Shown piece by piece: positions 1-5,547 of a DNA stretch of 6,358 nt (the first letter of the stretch is position 1; every line of letters begins with the position of its first letter). The stretch lies in assembly GCA_002292895.1 (NCBI GenBank), contig DBCE01000127.1, positions 463 to 6,820 of the forward strand, written 5' to 3'. The notes below the pieces were generated by a model. The model had not been told where the DNA came from and searched no databases. It was given only the letters and a program-made list of their open reading frames with translations. The position numbers were made by a program, and so were the translations under genes. Source of the DNA: Phycisphaerales bacterium UBA966 (GTDB taxonomy: Bacteria; Planctomycetota; Phycisphaerae; Phycisphaerales; SM1A02).

Positions 1-5
1 GGGGC

Positions 6-27
6 GAGCCACCATCCGTGGCGGCTC
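6..27 (-). other. imperfect inverted repeat at the left edge
   Basis: Eight-base arms (6-13 and 20-27) flank a 6-base loop. On the plus strand there is one A/C mismatch (positions 11 and 22). In minus-strand RNA the same position becomes a G-U wobble, so the hairpin is more stable read leftward. No T-run follows it, so it is not a convincing terminator. The rest of 1-97 shows no gene that I can support. A weak -10-like stretch (GATAACAT, 81-88) lies ahead of galE, but I see no matching -35. Confidence 0.25.
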
Positions 28-97
28 ATCGAAAGTTAATCATACCCATCCTCGGCAGGAACATCTCCCTGAAGTGACCCGATAACATTCGTGGATC

Positions 98-1123
98 ATG
101 AAGTACCTCGTTACAGGCGCTGCCGGCTACATCGGATCGCACACCGTGCGTGAATTACTTGCCCGTGGAGCCACCCGCGTGGTGGCCGTGGATTCCCTGG
201 TGCGCGGTCATCAGGGTGCCATCGATGCCCTGACCAGCGTTGCCCAGGGTCGCCTGCGCTTTGCCAAGCTCGATCTGCGCGAACGCGCCCCGCTTGCTGC
301 GCTGCTCGCCGAGGAGCGCCCCGATGCAGTGCTGCACTTTGCCGCCTACACGCTGGTGGGTGAATCCGTAGCGCAACCAGCCATGTACTGGAGCTGCGGC
401 GTTGGTGGCACCAGCAGCCTGCTTGAAGCCATGCGCGCGGCCGGCACGGAGCGAATGGTCTTCTCCTCCACTGCTGCCACCTACGGCGCACCGGAGCACA
501 TGCCCATCTCTGAGCAAACACCACAGCGACCGGTGAACCCCTACGGCGCCAGCAAACTGGCCTGCGAATGCATGATCCGCGAGGAAGTAGAAGCCGCGCG
601 CAAAGATGGCCGCACGTTTGGCGCAACCATGCTTCGCTACTTCAACGTGGCAGGTTCTGCGTCAGACGGATTGCTTGGCGAAGATCATGACCCAGAGACG
701 CACTTGGTTCCGTCTGCACTGCAAGCTGCCATTGGTTTGCGCCCTGCACTACAACTCTTTGGAACTGACTATCCAACGCCCGATGGCACATGCATCCGCG
801 ACTACGTGCACGTTGAAGACTTGGCATGCGCGCACGTGGACGCATTGCACGCACTCAAGTCACACGCATGCGAGGCGTACAACGTTGGCATTGGTCATGG
901 CTTCAGCGTGCGTGAAGTGTTTGCTGAATGCGAACGTGTTGTCGGCCGCGCCATTCCAGTGACGGTTGCAGCGCGACGCGACGGCGATCCGCCGGAATTA
1001 CTTTCTGACCCAACGCGCATCATGCGTGAACTCAAGTGGTCACCGCGGCATCGAACGCTTGCTCCAATGGTGGAGAGCGCATGGAAGTGGATGCAAGCGC
1101 ATCCGCAGGGCTACCGCAGCTGA
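98..1123 (+). CDS. galE: UDP-glucose 4-epimerase (GalE)
   Basis: This cytoplasmic NAD-dependent enzyme of the extended short-chain dehydrogenase family interconverts UDP-glucose and UDP-galactose. It serves the Leloir pathway and supplies galactose for surface polysaccharides. The 341 residues match the usual length of about 340. The N-terminal Rossmann motif GAAGYIGSH is at residues 7-15. The LHFAA segment is at 79-83, the catalytic serine region SSTAATYG at 123-130, and the Tyr-x3-Lys pair is Y149/K153 in NPYGASK. The sugar-binding half carries YFNVAG (181-186), the GTDYPTPDGTCIRDYVHVEDL block (222-242) and RRDGDPPEL (293-301), all typical of GalE. One oddity is AMYWSCGVGG (96-104), where most GalEs have a YYxNNVxGT-like stretch. 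The ATG at 98 puts the Rossmann motif at the expected distance; only a weak GGA precedes it. It converges with the barrel gene, with one base between the two stop codons. A related NDP-sugar epimerase is possible but less likely. Confidence 0.95.
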   Translation: MKYLVTGAAGYIGSHTVRELLARGATRVVAVDSLVRGHQGAIDALTSVAQGRLRFAKLDLRERAPLAALLAEERPDAVLHFAAYTLVGESVAQPAMYWSCGVGGTSSLLEAMRAAGTERMVFSSTAATYGAPEHMPISEQTPQRPVNPYGASKLACECMIREEVEAARKDGRTFGATMLRYFNVAGSASDGLLGEDHDPETHLVPSALQAAIGLRPALQLFGTDYPTPDGTCIRDYVHVEDLACAHVDALHALKSHACEAYNVGIGHGFSVREVFAECERVVGRAIPVTVAARRDGDPPELLSDPTRIMRELKWSPRHRTLAPMVESAWKWMQAHPQGYRS

Positions 1124-1124
1124 G

Positions 1125-1916
1125 TCACATGCCAAAGCTGAGACCAACCCAGACGCCAAGGTTGTCGCGACCTGGGTTGTCGGCGTAGGTCTGCGCGTTA
1201 GAGATGTGGTACCAGCGCGCCGACATGTACAGCCGCGTGTTCTCCGCAACTTCAATGGTGGCACCTGCACCGATACTTGGGGTGAAGTTGAACTCCGAGC
1301 CATCACTGGGCACTGAAGCGGTGGAACCCATCACACCGCAGCCAATACTGCCAAAGAGCGACCAGGTTTCCCGGGCCAGAAAGTGCCAGCGCGCTTCCAG
1401 GTCGATGCCGTACATGCCGGCATCCTGACCGGGCTGCGAAACGTAGCCACCGGTTCCGTACAGGGCTAACTCGGCATTGTCCACAAAGAACCACGCCGCA
1501 CCGATGCGGCCTTGCAATTCGTTGGCATCTTGAAAGTCCCCCATCCATTCGCCTTCGAAGTTCAAACGCCAGGAATCCTTGGCGCCGAAGCGCGGTGTGG
1601 TGACAGCGGTGCCTATTGGCGCGGCTGGGGTGGCGGGAGTGGCGGGTGCGGCGGATTCAAGCGGTACTTGGGTCGGCAGCACCGCTGGTTTGGACGCGTC
1701 GGATGCTGCGGGCGCAATGAGCGGGTCGTCGGATGTTGACGGCGGTGCTGGCAGCGGCGCACCGGCCGGCTGCCATGCATACGCGGGCTGCAAGGCATAG
1801 AGGGAGAGCGCATCCAGCGCGCCCTGCTCTGCTGCATACGCGTTGACGGACGCGGTGGCAGCGGTGGCAATGCCCAACGTGCGGATCATGCAACAAGCGA
1901 AGCGATGGCCGTTCAT
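1125..1916 (-). CDS. PagL-like lipid A 3-O-deacylase / acyloxyacyl hydrolase-type outer-membrane barrel
   Basis: Probably an outer-membrane beta-barrel of the PagL (lipid A 3-O-deacylase) family, which removes an acyl chain from lipid A. I chose the ATG at 1916 (263 aa) because it gives a good signal peptide: a basic N-terminus, then TLGIATAATASVNAYA with a likely cut after AYA at about residue 28. The frame is open to 2024, but starts there would lie inside the hairpin at 2003-2036 and add a basic stretch unlike a signal peptide. ATGs at 1985 and 1889 are alternatives, and none has a clear ribosome site. Residues about 48-104 form a Pro/Ala-rich linker. The last 155 or so residues alternate short aromatic-rich strands, as in an eight-strand barrel. 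The key match is near the C-terminus: RWYHISNA followed by DNPGRDN, like the PagL His-x-Ser active site (here H237, S239). The residue 12 after the Ser, Glu in PagL, is Asp251 here. The protein ends SFGM rather than in Phe. It could also be a non-catalytic relative. Confidence 0.7.
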   Translation of the reverse strand: MNGHRFACCMIRTLGIATAATASVNAYAAEQGALDALSLYALQPAYAWQPAGAPLPAPPSTSDDPLIAPAASDASKPAVLPTQVPLESAAPATPATPAAPIGTAVTTPRFGAKDSWRLNFEGEWMGDFQDANELQGRIGAAWFFVDNAELALYGTGGYVSQPGQDAGMYGIDLEARWHFLARETWSLFGSIGCGVMGSTASVPSDGSEFNFTPSIGAGATIEVAENTRLYMSARWYHISNAQTYADNPGRDNLGVWVGLSFGM

Positions 1917-1994
1917 GCGTGCATTATGTGGGTGGCGCTGCAAGCGTGCAGCCGAGTGCGTGCGTTTCACACGCAGGGCGTGCATGATGAGTTC

Positions 1995-2102
1995 TAAAAG
2001 CACCACCGTCGGACGCTCCGACACGTCCGACGGTGGCAGTTCGACGGCCTCGCACGAAGCGAGAACGCGAAGAAGATTGGGTGCTGACCCCCCTGAGGCC
2101 AG
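1995..2102 (-). ncRNA. candidate structured leader or small RNA
   Basis: This is a hypothetical transcript reading leftward from the promoter-like pair at 2109-2136, with a predicted start near 2102, and ending after the strong hairpin at 2003-2036. In order it contains GAGGCC/GGCCTC arms (2095-2100 with 2046-2051) enclosing a small ACCC/GGGT hairpin (2079-2090). A CTCGC-loop-GCGAG hairpin (2049-2063) overlaps one of those arms, so the two cannot form together. The 13-bp hairpin follows, then TGCTTTTAG. It may be the 5' leader of the barrel gene with an attenuator-like end, or a separate RNA of about 108 nt. It matches no RNA family I recognise. The arms are seen in the sequence; transcription is inferred. 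Confidence 0.25.
2003..2036 (-). terminator. perfect 13-bp stem-loop, terminator- or attenuator-like
   Basis: The arms 2003-2015 (CCACCGTCGGACG) and 2024-2036 (CGTCCGACGGTGG) are exact reverse complements around an 8-base loop. Read on the minus strand, the stem is followed by TGCTTTTAG, a short T-run, which makes it a weak intrinsic-terminator candidate in that direction. On the plus strand no T-run follows. The loop repeats TCCGAC (2017-2022), so GTCGGA (2008-2013) can pair either with the loop or with the far arm. That gives two mutually exclusive hairpins. It lies about 90 bases upstream of the chosen start of the barrel gene. Confidence 0.45.
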
Positions 2103-2108
2103 ATGCGT

Positions 2109-2136
2109 AGTATCGTCCCAACCACCGGTGGATCAA
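2109..2136 (-). promoter_or_regulatory. possible sigma70-type promoter reading toward the barrel gene
   Basis: On the minus strand, TTGATC (2136-2131) and GATACT (2114-2109) are separated by 16 bases. Each matches four of six positions of the -35 and -10 consensus. The spacer overlaps the palindrome CCACCGGTGG (2122-2131), a possible operator. The predicted start near 2102 would place the hairpin at 2003-2036 in the leader. Planctomycete promoter consensus is poorly known, so this is tentative. Confidence 0.3.
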
Positions 2137-2421
2137 TGCAGAACAACCCTAGAAACCCTGCGATTTTCACGAAGTTTGTGTGTCCGGAAATCCGGCCGGC
2201 CAAGCACCCCCTGCCATGACTCCGTAACCGCCCTTGGACAGTCCGCCAACGCCAATGGGAGATAACTCCGAGTGGCCATTTTGCAGATTTTGGGGGTTCC
2301 GAGCCTCGGTCGCCCGGTGGTCGTCGGGGGTCCGCCGAGGGTCATGCGGCGTCACCCGGGGATCGGTCGCGGACCGTTCGCGGTTGCACGCACGTCCCCC
2401 GTTCGCCACCAACAGATCGAG

Positions 2422-2919
2422 TCAGGGATTACTCTGACTTGCGGGCTTCTTCTTTTTCTTTGCTTCAGGTGTTGCAGTTGGCGCTGGTGGTGGAGCGTCC
2501 GGCGCAACCACTGGCAACGCCTCAACAAAGCGCTGCGCAGCCTCGGCACGGTGCCGCAATGACGCGTTGGCATCATCATCTGGAACCAATTCAAAGTGCC
2601 AGTGTTCCAATCGATGGATGTCGGTGGGGACGATTTCTGCCACCAAATCAGCACCCATGAAGTCCCACACGGGCATGTCGGAGTCGCCGGAACCGGCAAC
2701 CGATTCATACCCGGCGAGTTTGAGGCGGACGTCGTACACGCCGTCAAAGGTGAACTCGATACGAGTGGGGGTTCGACCGATTTCACGGCCATTGAGCGTG
2801 AGAAGCGCCCCCGGAGGCGTGGATGTCACCTCAATCTCACGCCGAACGCAGCCCGCGGTCAGCGCCAGTGCGGCGAGCGCAAGTGCGGCGCAAGCCAGCG
2901 CCCCGCGCGGGGCAATCAT
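2422..2919 (-). CDS. PEGA-domain lipoprotein
   Basis: A predicted envelope lipoprotein of unknown function. With the ATG at 2919 it has 165 residues and a typical lipoprotein signal: an Arg near the N-terminus, an Ala/Leu-rich core, and the lipobox LTAGC with the lipidated Cys at residue 24. The frame is open to a GTG at 2967, with ATGs at 2949 and 2940; these would give an unusually long n-region, so the start is uncertain. Just after the Cys comes a PEGA-like unit (about residues 27-70: EVTSTPPGALLTLNG, then GREIGRTP and DVRLKLAGY), a small beta domain common in surface proteins. The middle part has a DLVAEIVP stretch and a HWHFELVP motif (about residues 91-112), an arrangement I recall from planctomycete PEGA proteins. 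The tail is Pro/Ala-rich, with five consecutive Lys (154-158). It is divergent from lptB, suggesting an envelope role, but no activity can be assigned. Confidence 0.8.
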   Translation of the reverse strand: MIAPRGALACAALALAALALTAGCVRREIEVTSTPPGALLTLNGREIGRTPTRIEFTFDGVYDVRLKLAGYESVAGSGDSDMPVWDFMGADLVAEIVPTDIHRLEHWHFELVPDDDANASLRHRAEAAQRFVEALPVVAPDAPPPAPTATPEAKKKKKPASQSNP

Positions 2920-2955
2920 CCCGGAATGAGCTGTGGGCATCAAGCGCATGCGGTG

Positions 2956-2968
2956 AGTGTAATACACT
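2956..2968. promoter_or_regulatory. 13-bp palindrome between divergent genes, possible shared -10 or operator
   Basis: AGTGTAATACACT is a perfect palindrome around the A at 2962. It is the most AT-rich piece of the spacer between the lipoprotein gene and lptB, and it reads as a -10-like element in both directions (TGTAAT or TAATAC rightward, TGTATT or TATTAC leftward). If used as a -10, lptB (ATG at 2975) would have a leader of only a few bases. The leftward start would fall near 2954, which would favour lipoprotein starts at 2949 or below. No clear -35 was found for either direction. It might instead be a repressor site. Confidence 0.35.
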
Positions 2969-2974
2969 TCTGGA

Positions 2975-3709
2975 ATGCCGCTCCTAGAAGTCCACGGGCT
3001 TGTGAAGAGTTACAACGGTCGACGAGTCGTCGATGATGTGGCATTCAACGTGGCCGAAGGTGAAATCGTTGGCCTGCTTGGACGCAATGGCGCAGGCAAG
3101 ACCACCAGTTTCCGCATGACGATCGGCATGATCACGCCCGAAGCTGGGCAAGTGACCTTCAACGGCAAAGACGTGACCATGCTGCCGATGTACCGACATG
3201 CCCTTTCGGGAATGGGGTATTTGGCGCAGGAGCCGTCCGTGTTCCAGCGCCTTTCGTGCCAGGACAATTTGCTGGCGGTGTTGGAACTGCAGGCGATGAC
3301 CAAGGTGGAACGCAAGGCGCGGGCCGCGCAACTCTTGGCGCAGTTTCACTTGGAACACAAAGCCGGCGAAGAAGCGCGCACCTGCTCTGGCGGCGAGCGA
3401 CGTCGTTTGGAAATTGCGCGAGCGCTGATCAATCGTCCAAAGATCCTGATGCTTGATGAGCCGTTCGCGGCTGTTGATCCGCACACCGTTGAAGACTTGC
3501 AAGAGGAAGTGCGCAAACTCACCTCCGAGGGAATTTCAGTGCTGGTCACCGATCACAACGTGCAGCAGACGCTGCGCATTTGCGACCGCGCCTACATCAT
3601 CCATGAGGGGCGCAATCTGAAGGACGGCGATCCGAAGATGATCATCAACGATCCAGCGGTGCGCAATGCGTACCTTGCCAGCACCTTCCGCGGCGATGAG
3701 TTCGACTAA
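2975..3709 (+). CDS. lptB: LPS export ABC transporter ATP-binding protein (LptB)
   Basis: Cytoplasmic ATPase that would drive LPS extraction from the inner membrane with LptF/LptG. The 244 residues match LptB's usual 240 or so. Visible motifs: Walker A GRNGAGKTT (36-44), Q-loop Q85 within YLAQEPSVFQRL (83-93), signature CSGGERRRLEIARAL (137-151), Walker B ILMLDEPFAAVDP (157-169), and the switch His H194 in TDHNV. The EPSVF segment, the GERRRLEIARAL signature and FAAVDP separate LptB from LivF/LivG-type ATPases. Two small deviations: Arg for the usual Pro in Walker A (GPNGAGKT), and Cys for Leu at the start of the signature (LSGGE). The ATG at 2975 is preceded only by a weak TGGA. No lptA or lptC is next to it. 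The gene stands alone between a divergent lipoprotein gene and a convergent CorC-type gene 31 bases away. Confidence 0.92.
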   Translation: MPLLEVHGLVKSYNGRRVVDDVAFNVAEGEIVGLLGRNGAGKTTSFRMTIGMITPEAGQVTFNGKDVTMLPMYRHALSGMGYLAQEPSVFQRLSCQDNLLAVLELQAMTKVERKARAAQLLAQFHLEHKAGEEARTCSGGERRRLEIARALINRPKILMLDEPFAAVDPHTVEDLQEEVRKLTSEGISVLVTDHNVQQTLRICDRAYIIHEGRNLKDGDPKMIINDPAVRNAYLASTFRGDEFD

Positions 3710-3740
3710 CCAACTCAGCCGGAACGCATATCAACCTGAT
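3710..3740. other. 31-base convergent spacer
   Basis: This short gap separates the stop codons of lptB (+) and the CorC-type gene (-). I see no hairpin with a T-run in either direction, so transcription from the two sides may overlap. Confidence 0.6.
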
Positions 3741-5009
3741 TTATGAGGAAGCGGCTTCGCCGATGCGGCGCGCTCGAACCCGCAGTACGGCCGTGGGCGA
3801 AGCCTCTGCCACCTCAAAACGGGTGCCGTGCGCCTCAAATGCGTCGCCTGCCTTGGGGATTGATCCAAAGTGCTCAAGGACAAATCCCGCCACGGTCTCG
3901 TAGCCGTCGTCTTCGGGAATCTCTGTGCCGAGCGCGCTGTTGATGTCAGCAATGGCAACCCGCCCGCTTGCTTCAAACGAGCCATCTTCCAGGGTTCGTA
4001 CCACGGGCTGCACATCGGTGATGGGCTCATGCTCATCGCGGATTTCGCCCACCAGCTCCTCAATGATGTCTTCAATGGTGACAATGCCGGCGGTGCCGCC
4101 AAATTCATCAACCACCACCGCAAAGTGCACCTTGGACTGTTGGAAGTCACGCAACTGTTCGCGCAGCGGCTTTGACTCCGGAACACGCTGCGGCGCGCGA
4201 AGGAATGGCCGCAAGCGGAATTCAGTGGCGGGGACACCAAGCAGCGAAACCAGGTCCTTCACATAAAGAATGCCTTCCACATGATCAAGGCTGCTGCGGT
4301 ACACGGGAATGCGCGAATGACCGGAGTGGCGTGCAAACTCACGGATGGCGGCCAGGTCATCGGTGTAGGCAATGCCCTCAATGGCGGGTCGCGGCGTCAT
4401 GATGGAGCCAACCGTGGTGTCACCAAACTCCACGGCGTTCTCAAGAATGGCGGCAGCTTGCTCATCGATATGGCCTTGCCGCTGCGTGTCCTCAATTGCA
4501 CTGACAAGCTCTTCTTCGCCGCGCGCTTCGTCGGTACCAGAACCAGTGATCCGCCCCACTGCGCCGTCCACCACATCCGCAATCGCGCGCACCGGTGCAA
4601 GGGGCACGTAAATCATGCGCAGGAACGGAAGCGACGAAACGATCACTCCAGCTGGGTCATGACGCGCAAACGCACCCGCGACTGCGGTGGTCAGTAGCCA
4701 CAGGGCGATTAACGCAACCAGCCAGGCCACTGCCAATCGGCCAACCGTGAGCGGCTCATCAAACCCAGCAACGATGGCAATCACCAGAACTGCAAAGCCG
4801 ATACGGCCAGCAGTGCGCGCAAATGAAACTGCCCACTCCACTTGCTCAAGTTTGCCGAAACACCATCGGCCACGCGCGAGACGCCCGCGCTCTTCCAGTT
4901 CGCGTTCCAGCGCTGATTCGCTCACTTCGAGTAACGAACGACCCAACGCAGCCAGCAGGCTGACGATCACCAACAGCGCTACCGCTGCAACGGTTAACGA
5001 AAGCGTCAC
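3741..5009 (-). CDS. CorC/HlyC-family membrane protein (CNNM/DUF21, CBS pair, transporter-associated domain)
   Basis: A 422-residue inner-membrane protein of the CorC/CNNM family, linked in other bacteria to magnesium or cobalt handling and earlier called hemolysin-like. The N-terminal part (1 to about 140) has hydrophobic segments at about 3-23, 70-84 and 91-113, with another weakly hydrophobic stretch near 120-138, as in a DUF21/CNNM membrane domain. Next comes the EEELVSAIEDTQRQGHIDE region (165-183), then the first CBS domain (about 200-255, with MTPR at 204-207 and SRIPVYR at 232-238). The second CBS (about 268-326) contains the hallmark VVVDEFGGTAGIVTIEDIIE run (298-317). The C-terminal CorC_HlyC domain (about 335-415) follows. 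The GTG start at 5009 overlaps the ybeY stop in GTGA, which points to translational coupling. E. coli CorC (YbeX), also beside ybeY, lacks the membrane domain. The ligand cannot be told from sequence. Confidence 0.9.
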   Translation of the reverse strand: MTLSLTVAAVALLVIVSLLAALGRSLLEVSESALERELEERGRLARGRWCFGKLEQVEWAVSFARTAGRIGFAVLVIAIVAGFDEPLTVGRLAVAWLVALIALWLLTTAVAGAFARHDPAGVIVSSLPFLRMIYVPLAPVRAIADVVDGAVGRITGSGTDEARGEEELVSAIEDTQRQGHIDEQAAAILENAVEFGDTTVGSIMTPRPAIEGIAYTDDLAAIREFARHSGHSRIPVYRSSLDHVEGILYVKDLVSLLGVPATEFRLRPFLRAPQRVPESKPLREQLRDFQQSKVHFAVVVDEFGGTAGIVTIEDIIEELVGEIRDEHEPITDVQPVVRTLEDGSFEASGRVAIADINSALGTEIPEDDGYETVAGFVLEHFGSIPKAGDAFEAHGTRFEVAEASPTAVLRVRARRIGEAASS

Positions 5010-5542
5010 TTGGCACCGCCTTCAAAGAGTCGCCCGAAACCGGCTGCTTCCAGGATGCGATCTTCTTCAGCATGCATGCGCGCGTAGGAATCATCATCGC
5101 GGTCATCGTGACCAGCCGCGTGCAACAATCCGTGCAGCGCATAGAGAAGAATCTCGCCGCGGGTTCCGTGCGGCGCACTGGCCGAAGCAGCAGATCCCTC
5201 GTGCTGCGCAGCACCCTGCCCGCGCCGCGCCGCTTCGTCTACGCAGATTGCAATATCAACATCCACTGCCTCACCGGGCGCGTTCTGCGCGAAGGTCAGT
5301 ACATCAGTGGTGGAATCAAGGCCCATGTGTCGCGCGTGCAACATGCACATGCGGTCGTCATGCACCAGTTCGATCGCGGCGCGCGTCACAGGGAAACCAA
5401 GCAGCGGAACGATTCGTTCAATGGCTGCAGCAAGCCAGGCGCGATCGGCAACTGAAAGCGTTGCCAACGCGTGACCGGTGAATTCCACGGATTGTGGTGC
5501 GCCCTGCTCGCCTGACGATGTTCGTTTACCGTCGGGGTCCAC
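5006..5542 (-). CDS. ybeY: YbeY, endoribonuclease / rRNA maturation factor
   Basis: A cytoplasmic metalloprotein (UPF0054) needed for 16S rRNA 3'-end maturation and ribosome quality control. At 178 residues it is somewhat longer than the usual 150 or so, owing to an N-terminal extension of about 18 residues and an Ala/Gly-rich insert near 106-128. Family features are STTDVLTF (77-84), the DIAIC strand (96-100), and the metal motif HGLLHAAGHDD (137-147). In E. coli the motif is HGxLHLxGYDH with three His ligands. Here H137 and H141 are kept, the third His is Asp147, and the Tyr position is His145. The conserved Arg before the TDV segment also appears replaced (Met73 by eye alignment). Such changes occur in some phyla, so this does not imply a dead protein. 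The GTG start at 5542 lies 5 bases after the nuoF stop, and the gene overlaps the next by 4 bases. No strong ribosome site is visible, which fits coupling to nuoF. Confidence 0.9.
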   Translation of the reverse strand: MDPDGKRTSSGEQGAPQSVEFTGHALATLSVADRAWLAAAIERIVPLLGFPVTRAAIELVHDDRMCMLHARHMGLDSTTDVLTFAQNAPGEAVDVDIAICVDEAARRGQGAAQHEGSAASASAPHGTRGEILLYALHGLLHAAGHDDRDDDSYARMHAEEDRILEAAGFGRLFEGGAK

Positions 5543-5547
5543 TTCGA

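Larger units (their letters stand above)
1917..2421. other. long non-coding interval upstream of the barrel gene
   Basis: These roughly 500 bases lie downstream of the lipoprotein gene and upstream of the barrel gene, both on the minus strand. Short open frames exist on both strands, but none has a recognisable domain, signal peptide or credible start region. What can be seen is a set of inverted repeats: the 13-bp hairpin at 2003-2036, CTCGC/GCGAG at 2049-2063, GGCCTC/GAGGCC at 2046-2051 and 2095-2100, GGGT/ACCC at 2079-2090, the 10-bp palindrome CCACCGGTGG at 2122-2131, GGCCGGCC at 2194-2201, CCGAGCCTCGG at 2299-2309, and CGGTC/GACCG at 2364-2376. There is also a possible minus-strand promoter at 2109-2136. 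The part from 2301 to 2400 is especially GC-rich and could hold the lipoprotein gene's termination region, but no hairpin plus T-run is present. Confidence 0.6.

Noticed and set aside
1121..1127. Near-touching stop codons of galE and the barrel gene as a possible bidirectional terminator
   Set aside because: The sequence around the stops shows no hairpin plus T-run. The arrangement is simply compact convergence.
2194..2201. GGCCGGCC palindrome
   Set aside because: An 8-base GC-only palindrome is expected now and then in this composition. Nothing around it suggests a function.
1843..2265. 140-codon plus-strand open frame across the barrel gene's 5' end and the non-coding interval
   Set aside because: It is Arg/Cys/Ser-rich, spans the strong hairpin and overlaps the signal peptide of the barrel protein. 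It shows no family resemblance.
2133..2412. Short minus-strand open frames in the non-coding interval
   Set aside because: They overlap each other in different frames, are Arg/Pro-rich with no domain, and have no credible ribosome site. They look like by-products of GC-rich sequence.
3072..3397. Arg in Walker A (GRNGAGKTT) and Cys in the signature (CSGGE) of LptB as signs of a defective ATPase
   Set aside because: The catalytic Lys, Asp, Glu, Gln and His residues are all present. These two positions tolerate variation, so the protein is probably active.
2984..3502. 172-codon minus-strand open frame inside lptB
   Set aside because: It lies entirely opposite the conserved ATPase motifs and has no recognisable features of its own.
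4687..5481. 264-codon plus-strand open frame opposite the CorC-type gene and ybeY
   Set aside because: It is antisense to two well-supported genes, and its product is Ser/Arg/Ala-rich with no domain. Such frames are common opposite GC-rich coding DNA.
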